A stretch of DNA of 64,000 nt from positions 1 through 64,000 of the forward strand of contig JZRA01000092.1 of assembly GCA_001567485.1 (NCBI GenBank). Direction: 5' to 3'. This DNA is from Chloroflexi bacterium OLB13. GTDB lineage: Bacteria; Chloroflexota; Anaerolineae; Aggregatilineales; Phototrophicaceae. Positions 17,099 to 26,496 of the stretch are shown one piece after another. A program made the position numbers and the translations under genes. The notes under the pieces are model-generated. The model was not told the origin of the DNA, searched no databases, and worked only from the letters and a program-made list of their open reading frames with translations. How positions within the stretch are numbered: position 1 is the first letter of the stretch; every line of letters starts with the position of its first letter.

Positions 17099-18781
17099 AT
17101 GATCGTAGAACTTTCCCGTCGCGTATGCGATGGTTTCCGACTGAAGTTTCTTTATGCGTCTGGACTGGCGTGGCTAGAGCATAACCGGGAACGGGTTAAT
17201 CAGCTCAACGTCTATCCGGTGCCAGACGGAGACACCGGCACCAATATGACGCTGACGATGCGCAAGGCGTATGCCGCCATCTCCGATTGGGACGACTCGC
17301 ACGTCGGAAAAGTCGCGGATGCGATGGCGCGTGGGGCGCTGCTCGGCGCGCGCGGCAATTCCGGCGTCATCCTGTCGCAGATCCTGCGCGGGTTTGCCAA
17401 CGTACTGAAAGACCGCGAGGTCTTTGACGCGTCGACCTTCGCCTATGCCTGCCGGGCCGCTTCCGAAGAGGCGTATCGTGCGGTGGAGAAACCGGTCGAA
17501 GGCACGATCCTTACGGTGGCAAAGGCCGCCGCCGAGGCCGCTTACCGGGTTGCACAAGAAGAGAGCGACCTTCAAGTGGTGCTGGAAGTCACTTTGGCGA
17601 CGGCTAAGGACGCGCTGCGCCGCACACCGGAGCAGCTCGACATCCTGCGCAAAGCAGGAGTGGTCGATTCGGGCGGTCAGGGGTTGGTGTACATCCTCGA
17701 AGGCATGGCGCGCATGCTGCAAGGCGAGCCGGTTATGCTGCACGAGACTCTTCTCGCGCAGGATGTGCCGACCGGCGACACGCACGATGGGACGTGGCAG
17801 GACAAGCTCGAACCCGAAGACGAGGACGGTTACGGATACGATGTGCAGTTCCTAATGCGCGGCGACAATTTCGACGTCGCACAGGTACGGCGCGACTTCG
17901 AGTCGATGGGCTGGTCAACGCTCGTGGTCGGCGATCCGTCGCTGATCAAGGTGCACATTCACGTGCATAACCCCGCGCATCCCATCGGTTACGCGATCGA
18001 GGCCGGCGCGATGCTGGATGATGTCGTCGTCGAGAACATGCAGCTTCAGTACGAGGCACAAGCGGCGCAGCGGGTCAAGAAGGATATCGACGATGCGCCG
18101 GTAATGGTCGACGGAGTCGCCGTCGTAGCTGTAGCGGCGGGCGACGGAATGCGAAAGCTCATGGTGCGCGAACTCGGCGCAGCAGTCGTCATCAGCGGCG
18201 GCCAAACCATGAACCCCAGCGCCGAGGACTTCCTCACAGCGATCAACAACCTGCCGAACGACGAAGTGATCCTACTGCCTAACAACAAGAACATCATCCT
18301 CGCGGCCGAACAGGCGGCGAAACTGGCCGTTGGAAAGACTGTCCGGGTCGTTCCAACGCGAACGGTTCCGCAAGGGGTCGCCGCTCTAATGGCGTACATC
18401 AACGCCAACGGCAGCGTCAGCCTTGACGACCTCGCTGGCGAAATGGCGGCCTCGACACACTCCGTTCGCACGATCGAAGTGACCACTTCGACGCGATCGA
18501 TCACGCTGGATGACGTGACCGCTAAAGAAGGTGAAGTGATCGCCTTGCTGGACGGTAAGCTGGCCGGCTCCGGTCAATCTCCGGAGGGGGTTGTCGAACA
18601 CGTCTTGACCACCCTGAACGCCAGCCAAGCAGAGCTTATCACCCTGTACTTTGGCGACGCCGTGCGTGAGGCGCAGGCATCGCGGCTGGGTGAACGGCTC
18701 GGCGAACTCTTTCCGGGGCCAGAGATCGTGGTAGTCCGGGGCGGTCAACCGCTCTATCCTTATCTGATCAGCATTGAATAA
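17099..18781 (+). CDS. fakA: fatty acid kinase catalytic subunit FakA-like (DAK2/YloV family)
   Basis: 560 residues. Phosphorylates fatty acids bound to a DegV/FakB carrier to give acyl phosphate for phospholipid synthesis. The N-terminal DAK2 kinase domain has NVYPVPDGDTGTNM (37-50) with metal-binding aspartates, ARGARGNSGVILSQI-like sequence (GALLGARGNSGVILSQ) and DSGGQGLVYILEGM. The middle domain (YGYDVQFLMRG ... VHIHVHNP) and the C-terminal DegV-associated domain follow in the standard order. ATG 17099 has GCGAGG eight to ten bases upstream and starts just before the DAK2 fold. Two DegV-family genes follow directly, the expected carrier partners. Confidence 0.88.
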   Translation: MIVELSRRVCDGFRLKFLYASGLAWLEHNRERVNQLNVYPVPDGDTGTNMTLTMRKAYAAISDWDDSHVGKVADAMARGALLGARGNSGVILSQILRGFANVLKDREVFDASTFAYACRAASEEAYRAVEKPVEGTILTVAKAAAEAAYRVAQEESDLQVVLEVTLATAKDALRRTPEQLDILRKAGVVDSGGQGLVYILEGMARMLQGEPVMLHETLLAQDVPTGDTHDGTWQDKLEPEDEDGYGYDVQFLMRGDNFDVAQVRRDFESMGWSTLVVGDPSLIKVHIHVHNPAHPIGYAIEAGAMLDDVVVENMQLQYEAQAAQRVKKDIDDAPVMVDGVAVVAVAAGDGMRKLMVRELGAAVVISGGQTMNPSAEDFLTAINNLPNDEVILLPNNKNIILAAEQAAKLAVGKTVRVVPTRTVPQGVAALMAYINANGSVSLDDLAGEMAASTHSVRTIEVTTSTRSITLDDVTAKEGEVIALLDGKLAGSGQSPEGVVEHVLTTLNASQAELITLYFGDAVREAQASRLGERLGELFPGPEIVVVRGGQPLYPYLISIE

Positions 18782-18792
18782 CACCCACGCCG

Positions 18793-19665
18793 ATGCTGGA
18801 TTGCTCAATTGTCACAGACGGCGCCGCAGGGTTTGCAGAAGACTCTGGCGCGAGTCTGCCGCTTCATATTGTGCCGTGGCGTGCCGCTGACGAGCACTCG
18901 TCAGCGGCGTTGAGCGCGGCGCGCGGCGCACTGCACGAAAGCGCCAGTCACCGCACCGCCCCGCCGACCGGCGGCGCGCCGGGGCCGGAAGATTACTACC
19001 ATGCATTCCGGGCGGCTAAGCGCAACGCGCCCATCGTCATCTGCATCACTTCATCGGGCGCGCTGTCGGACAGCTTTGCCAACGCCCGCACGGCCGCCAT
19101 GAGCGCCGGGCCACAAGACATCACCGTGATCGACTCACGCACGATCTGCGCAGGTCAGGGTTTGGTGGTCATGCGCGCGCTCAAGCAGGCACAAACGTAC
19201 AACTCGATTGAACAGCTCGTGCGCGATATCCGGAACGCTGCGGCTCGCGTGTTCTCGATATACTATGTTGAATCCACCGAGACGTTGCTCCATAATGGCA
19301 TACTCCCGGCGGAACACAGCGTTTTGTCATCGATGCTGAGCGTTCGGCCCCTGCTTACGCTCGACGATGGACATCTGGTGACGACCGGAAAGGCGCGCAC
19401 ACGCGCTCAGATCGTCGACCAGTTGATCGAATTCGCACAGGGGTTCAGCGCGTTCGAGTCAGCGGTAATCGTGCAGCCCGAAGGCACGCAGCGGTCGGAA
19501 GTGACGCGGCAGCTGCTGGCGCGCTGGCATGGCGAAATTCCGGGCCAACCGCCCTCTCTCAGCAGTTGCACAGCGGCGATGGCGTCGTTTCTTGGGCCTC
19601 ACGCCGGCGGTTTAGTGGTTCTAGGTTCGCGCATAGGTGAGACCCATGACATTCTTAAAGATTAA
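18793..19665 (+). CDS. divergent DegV/FakB-like protein
   Basis: 290 residues with DegV-fold features. The N-terminus IVTDGAAGFAED corresponds to the VTDSTADLP element of the family. CITSSGALSDSFANAR is the fatty-acid head-group loop and VIDSRTICAGQGLVV the second-domain entry. It is more divergent than its neighbour: the usual RRGGR segment is replaced by VESTETLLHNG. It starts 11 bases after the fakA stop and overlaps the next degV gene by 20 bases, so fakA and two carriers are one transcription unit. Likely a FakB paralogue with a different acyl preference; this is inference. Confidence 0.75.
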   Translation: MLDCSIVTDGAAGFAEDSGASLPLHIVPWRAADEHSSAALSAARGALHESASHRTAPPTGGAPGPEDYYHAFRAAKRNAPIVICITSSGALSDSFANARTAAMSAGPQDITVIDSRTICAGQGLVVMRALKQAQTYNSIEQLVRDIRNAAARVFSIYYVESTETLLHNGILPAEHSVLSSMLSVRPLLTLDDGHLVTTGKARTRAQIVDQLIEFAQGFSAFESAVIVQPEGTQRSEVTRQLLARWHGEIPGQPPSLSSCTAAMASFLGPHAGGLVVLGSRIGETHDILKD

Positions 19666-20500
19666 GTTCGTGACCGACAGCGTTGCCGACTTGCCGCAGG
19701 AACTTGTCGACAAGCATGACATCGGTGTCGTTCCAACCTTCGTCAATTACGGAGGGCAGAGTTTCGCCGACGATGGCAAAGAACTGAATCGTGAAACGTT
19801 CTACGACGATCTGCCGTCATTACCAACCCACCCGACAACCGCAGCGCCCCCACCCGCCCTTGCCGAGGAGGCGTTGCAGCGCGCGGCGGAATCGGCCGAT
19901 CATGTCATCGCCATCGTAACCCCGGCCAAGCTGTCGACCACGTACAACTCGTTCCGCATCGGCGGATCGGGTTTGCCTTCAAACAGGTACACGTTGATTG
20001 ACAGCGGGCAGGTCAGCCTTGGCATGGGATGGCAGGTCATCGTCGGCGCGGAAGTCGCGGCGCAGACCGGAAGCGTGGAAGCCACCCTCGACGCCATTCA
20101 GCGCGTTCAGCACAATCAGGCGCTGTACTGCGCGCTGCTCACGATGGAATTCCTCAGGCGTGGGGGCCGTGTCAGCTGGGCCGCCGCCGGGATTGGCGCG
20201 CTGCTGCAGATCAAGCCCATTCTTCAGGTGACGAACGGCGACGTGCTGCCGGCCGCACGCGTCCGCACGTTCAGCAAGGCGGTCGATCACATGATCGAGC
20301 TAATTCGACAGCAAGCGCCGCTCGACAAACTGGCGATCATCCACTCCAACAATCTCGAAGGCGCGCAGCACGTGAAGGATACGATCGCCGACATCCTGCC
20401 TGTGGATACGCATATCGTGCGCGTAGGGCCGACGCTCGGCGTACATATCGGGCCGGGATCACTCGGGTTCGCTTCGGTCAGCACATCTTGGAAGGCGTAG
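19646..20500 (+). CDS. DegV family protein (FakB-type fatty acid carrier)
   Basis: 284 residues with canonical DegV signatures: KFVTDSVADLPQELV at the N-terminus, VTPAKLSTTYNSFR (ligand-binding serine loop), LIDSGQVSLGMGW and the conserved LRRGGRVSW with KPILQVTNGDV. It would hold a fatty acid for phosphorylation by FakA. ATG 19646 follows AGGTGAG by about six bases and overlaps the preceding gene, suggesting translational coupling. recG follows after 12 bases. Confidence 0.88.
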   Translation: MTFLKIKFVTDSVADLPQELVDKHDIGVVPTFVNYGGQSFADDGKELNRETFYDDLPSLPTHPTTAAPPPALAEEALQRAAESADHVIAIVTPAKLSTTYNSFRIGGSGLPSNRYTLIDSGQVSLGMGWQVIVGAEVAAQTGSVEATLDAIQRVQHNQALYCALLTMEFLRRGGRVSWAAAGIGALLQIKPILQVTNGDVLPAARVRTFSKAVDHMIELIRQQAPLDKLAIIHSNNLEGAQHVKDTIADILPVDTHIVRVGPTLGVHIGPGSLGFASVSTSWKA

Positions 20501-20512
20501 CTCAACACCGTC

Positions 20513-23358
20513 ATGCCCTCTGCCATTGAACAGCTAGTCAAGATACTCAAACTCGAACGTCAGCAAGGCGCCAACAATCGTGCTGTCGTCGGTGGGCTGC
20601 GCGCCTACAGCGCAACGTGGTCGATGCAAGCGTATGAACAGGCGCGCCGGCCCGAACAGCGGCGGCTTGTCGATGAACTGACGTCGCTCATGCGCGGCTA
20701 CGACGACATCGGTGAACGCGAGCGTCGTTTACAGATCGTAAATTATATGCTCGACCGCGTGACCGGCCGGGTTCAGCCGCCCACCGAACGGGAAGTATTC
20801 GAGGCGGGCGATGCCGCCAAACAACCGCCGCCCACGGCTCAATCCACGCCTAAGCCTGTGGCTCCCACCGAAACGCCCGCGCACGAGTCGCGTCCACCAA
20901 AATCAGAGACGCCAGCCGACCCTCGCGAGCAAGCCGCGCGCGAACAGCCCGCACAGCCCCGTCCACCCCGCCAAGACCGGCGAGATCGCGCTGAACAGAC
21001 ACGCGATCAGGGACGTCGCGAGGAGAGGCGGAACAAGCAGGATCGGCCGCGCGGAGAACAGCAGCGGCGTGAGGGTGGGCCGAATCGGCCTGACCGCGAT
21101 CAACACGGCAAGCAGCAGCACGACCGGCACGATCAACAGCGGCCGCGGGGTGGCGACGAGGGTGACCTGAGCTTCGACGTGAGTGATCCGATCGAAGTGC
21201 TGCATACCGGACAGCTCGACATCCCGACGGAAATCCGGCTGGCGCGGCCGCCGCGGTCGCCACGGCCGAACGTCGATCCCGAAGCCGCTACGGACATCAT
21301 GCGCGGCCTCAGGGCGTCGGTCGAAACCGTGCGCGGGATCGGGCCGAAGATGGTCGAGTCGCTTGCGAACCTCAACGTACATACGATCGAGGACATGCTG
21401 GCGCTGCTGCCACGCCGCTACGACGACTATACGCGGCTCACCTCGATTTCGCGGCTCGTGCCGACTCAGAACACAACGGTCATCGCTACGGTTCGACGCA
21501 GCGAACTCAAGGCGATCAAGAGTAAGCGTAAAGACCTGTGGGTCGAGTTTTACGACGGCACGGGCACGCTGCACGTCACGTTCTTCGGGCAGCACTACTT
21601 GAGCCGCACATTCCAGCCATCGACTCAATTTGTGCTGCACGGACGAGTCACGGCGTTCCGGGGCCAACCGCAGATGACGAACCCGGAATGGGAGCAGATC
21701 GACCCGGAGAACCTGCGCCAAATCGGTATCGTGCCGATCTACCCGCTGACCGAAGGCATCTCAGGGCGCACGATGCGCCGCCTGATGCGCGATACTGTTA
21801 CGTACTGGGCGGAACGCCTGCCCGATTACATGCCGGTAACGGTGCTTGAGCGAACCGATCTGGCCGACCTCGGCTGGGCGATTAAGAACCTGCACTTCCC
21901 TGAGGGCCACGACCATCTGGCTCATGCGCGCAACCGGTATGTATTCGATGAACTGCTGCTGATGCAGTTGTCGATCCTCGCAACACGCCGTGAATGGCAA
22001 AGCACCCCCGCAGAGCCGCTTCCGGTGGATGACGGGTTCATGGACGAATTCATCGCTTCCGTCTTCCCGTACTCGCTGACGACAGCCCAGCAGCGTGCCA
22101 TCGCAGACATCCGCCACGACGCCGCGAAGCCCATTCCGATGAACCGGCTGCTGCAAGGCGACGTGGGATCCGGCAAGACGGCCGTGGCGATCAGCGCGAT
22201 GATCCTCGCCTTCGCCAACGGCAAGCAGGCGGCGTTGATGGCCCCGACCGGCATCCTCGCCGAGCAGCATTACCGCAGCATCTCACGCCAGCTCGAAGCG
22301 ACACCGGGAGATCGCAAACCGCACGTCGCTCTGCTGACCAGCGCGCTCAGCGCCGCCGATAAGCGCGCCGTGATTGCCGGACTCGCCGACGGCTCGATTG
22401 ATATCGTCATCGGCACGCACGCCGTCATCGAAGAGGGCGTGACATTCCAGAATCTTGGGCTGGCCGTCATCGACGAACAGCACCGCTTCGGCGTGCAGCA
22501 GCGTGGCCGGCTGCGCGGTAAGGGCCTCAATCCGCATGTCTTGGTGATGACGGCGACCCCGATTCCACGCACGCTGGCACTCACGCTGTTCGCTGACCTC
22601 GACCTGACCGTCCTCGATGAGATGCCGCCGGGACGCACCCCCATCGACACGTATATCATCCCCGACGTCAAGCGGGAGCGGATGTATCGCTTTGTCGAGG
22701 AGCAGCTTGAACAGGGCCGGCAGGCGTTCATTGTGCACCCGCTGGTCGAGGCATCGGAGACGATCGAAGCCGCCTCGGCCGTTGAGGAATACGAACGGCT
22801 CAGTCAGGTGTTTTATCGCTACCGCGTCGGCTTGCTGCACGGCAAAATGCGCCCTGCCGAGAAAGACGACATCATGGGGGCGTTCAGCCACGGCGAGATC
22901 GACGTGCTCGTCACCACGTCAGTGGCCGAGGTCGGCGTGGATGTACCGAACGCCAACGTCATCATCATCGAAGGCGCGAACCGGTTCGGGCTGGCTCAGC
23001 TGCATCAGTTCCGCGGGCGTGTCGGGCGCGGTCAGCACAAGTCGACGTGCTTCCTTGTACCGGATGCGGATACGCCAGAGTCTGAGGCGCGGCTCAAGGC
23101 ATTGACCGAGACCACGGACGGCTTCAAGTTGGCCGAAATCGACTGGCAGCAGCGCGGCGCAGGTGACTTGATCGGGACGCGCCAAAGCGGTCGCAGCAAG
23201 CTCCAACTGCTGCACGCGATGGTGCCGCACTTGGTCGATATGGCCCAGCGCGAGGCGCGCACACTCTTCGAAGAGACCCGTACCTGACCCTGCCGGAACA
23301 CCGGCTGCTGGCGGAACGGGTCGCCATGCTGTACGACCCGGAGATCGACGTCAGCTAG
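20513..23358 (+). CDS. recG: ATP-dependent DNA helicase RecG, apparent C-terminal frameshift
   Basis: Remodels stalled replication forks and Holliday junctions. About 945 residues. An N-terminal helical extension (1-85) is followed by an unusually long charged, disordered linker (about 90-225, rich in Arg, Gln and Asp). Then come the wedge/OB domain (VRGIGPKMVESLANL onward) and the helicase motifs LQGDVGSGKTAVA, DEQHRFG, MTATPIPRTLAL, TSVAEVGVDVPNA and QFRGRVGRG. The frame ends at TGA 23285-23287, but the reading frame one base earlier continues DPYLTLPEHRLLAERVAMLY and on to TAG 23356-23358. That matches the usual RecG tail (EEDP...LPEH..L). A single missing G near 23275 explains it. The call runs to 23358. 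Confidence 0.9.
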
Positions 23359-23385
23359 GCGCAACAAGGCGGAAGGACAATCTAA

Positions 23386-23925
23386 ATGGCCGACACTGGT
23401 CACATCGCCGTATATCCCGGTTCGTTCGACCCGATTCACAACGGGCATATTGATGTCGCTGAACGAGCAGCCAAGTTCTTCGATAAGGTCATCGTCGCCG
23501 CCTATGATCTGCCGAAAAAGCGTCTGCTGTTCGACGCAGATCGCCGAATGGAGATGATGGCAGAAGCATTAAGGCATATCCCAAACGTAGAAGTTGCGAA
23601 ATTTTCCGGCTTGCTTGTAAACTATGTTGCAAGCGTCGGAGCGATGGCGATTATCCGTGGTCTGCGGGTCTTCTCCGATTTCGAGTTCGAGTTTCGTATG
23701 GGCCTTGCCAACAAGAAGCTCGCGCCCGACATCGAAACGATCTCGATCATGGCGGATGAACGGCACATCCACATCAGCTCCAGCACCATTCGCGAAATCG
23801 CAGAACTCGGGGGTGATGTGTCGACAATGGTTCCGGGTTTTGTGGACAGGGCTTTGGTCGCGCGCTTTGAGGAACTACGCGCACTTCAGCCGGAGCCGGG
23901 CTACACCATAAGCATCCGCGACTGA
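23386..23925 (+). CDS. coaD: phosphopantetheine adenylyltransferase
   Basis: Penultimate step of coenzyme A synthesis. 179 residues. Nucleotidyltransferase motif PGSFDPIHNGH (11-21) with the TxGH-like His, LPKKRLLFDADRR, IIRGLRVFSDFEFEF and the C-terminal ISSSTIREIAELGGDV. GGAAGGA precedes ATG 23386. It directly follows recG, whereas rsmD often lies between them in other bacteria. Confidence 0.94.
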   Translation: MADTGHIAVYPGSFDPIHNGHIDVAERAAKFFDKVIVAAYDLPKKRLLFDADRRMEMMAEALRHIPNVEVAKFSGLLVNYVASVGAMAIIRGLRVFSDFEFEFRMGLANKKLAPDIETISIMADERHIHISSSTIREIAELGGDVSTMVPGFVDRALVARFEELRALQPEPGYTISIRD

Positions 23926-23951
23926 ACGGGTGAATGAGAGGTTGAGGACTG

Positions 23952-24476
23952 ATGGATATTCTGCAACTGGTTGACCGGCTCGAAGATCTGATTGATGAAG
24001 GACGTCACGTTCCTTTCAGCAAATACACCGTGGTTGATGAAGAACGCGCGCTAGCGATTCTCGACCAGATGCGGATTTCCATCCCGGAAGAAATCGTCAA
24101 GGCGACGACGGTCATCTCGGAACGGAACCGTATCCTTGAGAAGGCCAACGAAGAAGCCGCGCGAATCCTACAGGATACGCGCACCAAAGGCGCCGAAATG
24201 CTCGACAACGACACGTCGGTACAGGCCGCACAGGTGCGCGCGCGCGAAGTGCTCGACCGTGCGCGCCGCGACGCCGAGCAGATCATGAACGACGCGGACT
24301 CGTACGTCGTCGATGCACTGCGTGACCTCGAACAACGCCTCGGTCGGATGATCGGCGAAGTACGCAACGGTATCGCCGAGGTCGAGCAGCCGGCGGATCA
24401 GATCGTCCAGAGCTACGACCCGAACGCGCTGCCGATTTTGCAGCAGCAGAATCAAGACATCAACGCCAACCGCTAG
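23952..24476 (+). CDS. coiled-coil protein, DivIVA / ATP-synthase-B-like
   Basis: 174 residues, no signal or membrane segment. The N-terminus (LVDRLEDLIDEGRHVPF) is followed by SIPEEIVKATTVISERNRIL and a long heptad-rich, Glu/Arg/Ala-rich helix (about 50-145), as in DivIVA or F0-b family hits. A similar gene often follows coaD in Chloroflexota (from memory). It may be a cytoplasmic scaffolding or division-associated protein, but no specific motif confirms that. ATG 23952 is preceded by a weak GAGG site. A strong terminator follows. Confidence 0.7.
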   Translation: MDILQLVDRLEDLIDEGRHVPFSKYTVVDEERALAILDQMRISIPEEIVKATTVISERNRILEKANEEAARILQDTRTKGAEMLDNDTSVQAAQVRAREVLDRARRDAEQIMNDADSYVVDALRDLEQRLGRMIGEVRNGIAEVEQPADQIVQSYDPNALPILQQQNQDINANR

Positions 24477-24513
24477 ATTCATCCGCGGTCGTCAACCCCT
24501 CTCTGCCTCCGTA

Positions 24514-24546
24514 CAGCCGGGCGCCTCAGGCCCGGCTGTTTGTTTG
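24514..24546 (+). terminator. rho-independent terminator
   Basis: Perfect nine-base-pair stem CAGCCGGGC (24514-24522) / GCCCGGCTG (24530-24538), seven-base loop, followed by TTTGTTTG. Ends the fakA-recG-coaD unit. Confidence 0.88.
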
Positions 24547-24574
24547 CGGTTCACCTACGCCGGGCGGGCGCGGG

Positions 24575-24602
24575 TTTACGCGGCGTTCCACGGCTGTATA
24601 AT
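24575..24602 (+). promoter_or_regulatory. sigma70-type promoter for TPR protein gene
   Basis: TTTACG (24575-24580), 16-base spacer, consensus TATAAT (24597-24602), 40 bases before the gene start and directly after a terminator. Confidence 0.6.
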
Positions 24603-24643
24603 GGCGGTCGCCGATAGGTCGGCACAAGCACATGGGACGCTGT

Positions 24644-25794
24644 ATGACCAACAACCCACTCGATGACACCCAGCCCGTCCGCACCCTGCCCCCGGAGCCA
24701 CACGGCGAATCATCCGTGTACGGATCACTTGACCCGGACGGGCCGCGCATGTATCAGCCTCAATCCGGAATGGGCTGCGGGTCGGCGATCCTCGTTTTCG
24801 GCGTGCTGGGTCTCTTCGCGCTCGGAATCGTTGGGTTATCCGCGACCGCCGGATGGACGACAGGCCAGCGCACGGCCGCATCCAACGCAACGTCAACCGC
24901 CGATGCGGACACGGCGCTGCAAGTCGAGCTGGTGTCCACCGATATTGAGAGCGGCAGTTTCGAGTTGGCGAGCTATCGTATTCAGTACCTTGCGACTCAA
25001 CAAAGCGGTATGCCTGCCCTGCCCAGCCTGCTCGAAACCGGGACGGCGGTGTATCTCACCCTTCAACCGACCGCGACGCTCACGCCGACGCAAACACCGA
25101 CGGCCTCCCCCACCGACGCCGGGCCGACCGCTTCACCCACCCTCGAAGCAACCGCCACATTGGCCGACCCGTTCGATCTCGCAGGACGGCTCGCGCGCGC
25201 TCAGAGCGCAGTCTCGCTCGGTCAGTGGTTGGACGCGATCGACGAACTGGACGTGATCATCGGCATCGATCCGAACTATGAAGTCGCACTGGTGCGCAGC
25301 TTGATGTCGCGCGCCCTCACGCCGAAGCTCTCCAGCGTTACCGGATGGGCGATCTGGGAGAGGCGATCTATCTGACCGACCGCGCAGAAGACTTCGGGCC
25401 GCTCGCTGACGGGCTTGAGTTCGAGCGATACGTCGCGCAGCTCTATCTCAGCGCGCGCTCGCGTGTCGGGACAAATGACTACATCGGGGCCATCAACGCA
25501 CTGCAAGAGGTCGTGAGTCTGTCGCCGAATTACCAGAACGGCGAGGTTCAGCGGCTGCTGTTCAACAACTACGTGTTGTATGCCGATGCGCTGACCTATG
25601 GCTCCCCATGCGCCGCGGTCACGCAGTACACCAACGCTCTCAGGCTGTTCTCAGATCCGCAGGTCAGCGATAAACGGACGGTAGCGGAGAACTGGTGCGA
25701 GAACGGCACGCCAACGCCGGAGGGCTTCGTCCCCACGGTCGATCCGGGGAATCCCAACGGACAGACCGCGCCAATCGGCCAACCGGGGTCGTAG
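24644..25794 (+). CDS. membrane-anchored TPR-like protein with Thr/Pro linker, apparent frameshift
   Basis: Reads in two frames that join near 25316-25321. The first frame ends ...LMSRALTPKLS, while the frame one base earlier continues AEALQRYRMGDLGEAIYLTD; one missing base (probably T) restores a single protein of about 383 residues. Features: a cytoplasmic N-terminal tail, one membrane helix (GCGSAILVFGVLGLFALGIV), an extracellular region, a TPTQTPTASPT-type linker, then TPR-like helical pairs (AQSAVSLGQWLDAIDELDVI and NDYIGAINALQEVVSLSPNY), ending in a Pro/Gly-rich tail. ATG 24632 is an alternative start. Probably a surface scaffolding protein; function unknown. Confidence 0.7.
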
Positions 25795-25812
25795 CGGACT
25801 CAGACAGTGTTC

Positions 25813-25920
25813 AGTGCGCATTCACGTCTGCTTCAGCGGGGCGCACTACACTGCGCATCAGGTAGAAGCAGACGTCGTATCGTTAGTCCCTCCTTGGCTC
25901 GTGTGTAAACCGTCTGCTTC
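25813..25920 (+). other. structured intergenic element with competing inverted repeats
   Basis: ACGTCTGCTTC (25824-25834) is perfectly inverted as GAAGCAGACGT (25865-25875), and CGTCTGCTTC recurs directly at 25911-25920. The middle segment can therefore pair with either outer copy. A nested hairpin GCGCA (25841-25845) / TGCGC (25852-25856) lies inside the first. A strong terminator-like hairpin follows at 25951. No coding signal seen. It could be a small RNA, a 3' UTR switch or a remnant. Confidence 0.4.
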
Positions 25921-25950
25921 TTGGCCAGACCGACACTGGCCTATCCCTCC

Positions 25951-25991
25951 ACAGAACGCTGGCATGTCCCCCCCATGCCGGCGTTCTGTTT
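25951..25991 (+). terminator. strong terminator-like hairpin upstream of maoC-like gene
   Basis: Sixteen-base stem (25951-25966 with 25974-25989, one G-T wobble) and a seven-base loop containing a C run, followed by only a short T stretch. Separates the TPR unit from the next gene. Confidence 0.7.
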
Positions 25992-25999
25992 GGCAGCGC

Positions 26000-26005
26000 T
26001 ATAAT
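26000..26005 (+). promoter_or_regulatory. -10 element (TATAAT) for MaoC gene
   Basis: Consensus TATAAT, 32 bases before the ATG; no convincing -35 is visible. Confidence 0.45.
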
Positions 26006-26037
26006 CCTCACGGCGCAGCGTACAGTGGAGACCCTTC

Positions 26038-26496
26038 ATGGCCGGTAAAACGTTCGATGAGTTGGAAGTGGGGATGGTCATCACCCACGATCTTCGGCGC
26101 ACACTGACCGAGTTCGACAACGTGCTGTTCAGCAGCTTGACCCTCAACAATCAACCGCTGCACCTCGACGCCGAATTCGCGGCCAGCACCGAGTTCGGTA
26201 GGCCGATTGTGAACGGCATCTTCACGATGGGGTTGGTCGTCGGGATAACCGTCGGTGACTTAACCGCCGGCACGATCATCGCTAACCTCGGCTACGAGAA
26301 CGTCAAGCACCCGAAGCCGATGTTCGCCGGGGATACGCTGCATGTCGAAACGGAGATCATCGCCAAGCGCGAAAGTCGTTCCCGGCCCGAGGCGGGAATC
26401 GTGACGATGCGCCATATCGGGCGCAATCAGCACGGAGACATCACGATCGAGGTCACCCGCAGCGCGCTTTTCCTGAAACAGCGGCCCTCACGTTAG
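26038..26496 (+). CDS. MaoC-family acyl-CoA hydratase/dehydratase
   Basis: 152-residue single hot-dog domain. The hydratase catalytic Asp/His motif appears as NNQPLHLDAEFA (QPLH corresponding to the DxNPxH motif, with Asn in place of the usual Asp), followed by FGRPIVNGIFTMGLVVG. Closest family types are (R)-enoyl-CoA or mesaconyl-CoA hydratases; the substrate is not readable. GTGGAGA precedes the ATG. The 3' end overlaps the convergent gene by nine bases. Confidence 0.8.
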   Translation: MAGKTFDELEVGMVITHDLRRTLTEFDNVLFSSLTLNNQPLHLDAEFAASTEFGRPIVNGIFTMGLVVGITVGDLTAGTIIANLGYENVKHPKPMFAGDTLHVETEIIAKRESRSRPEAGIVTMRHIGRNQHGDITIEVTRSALFLKQRPSR

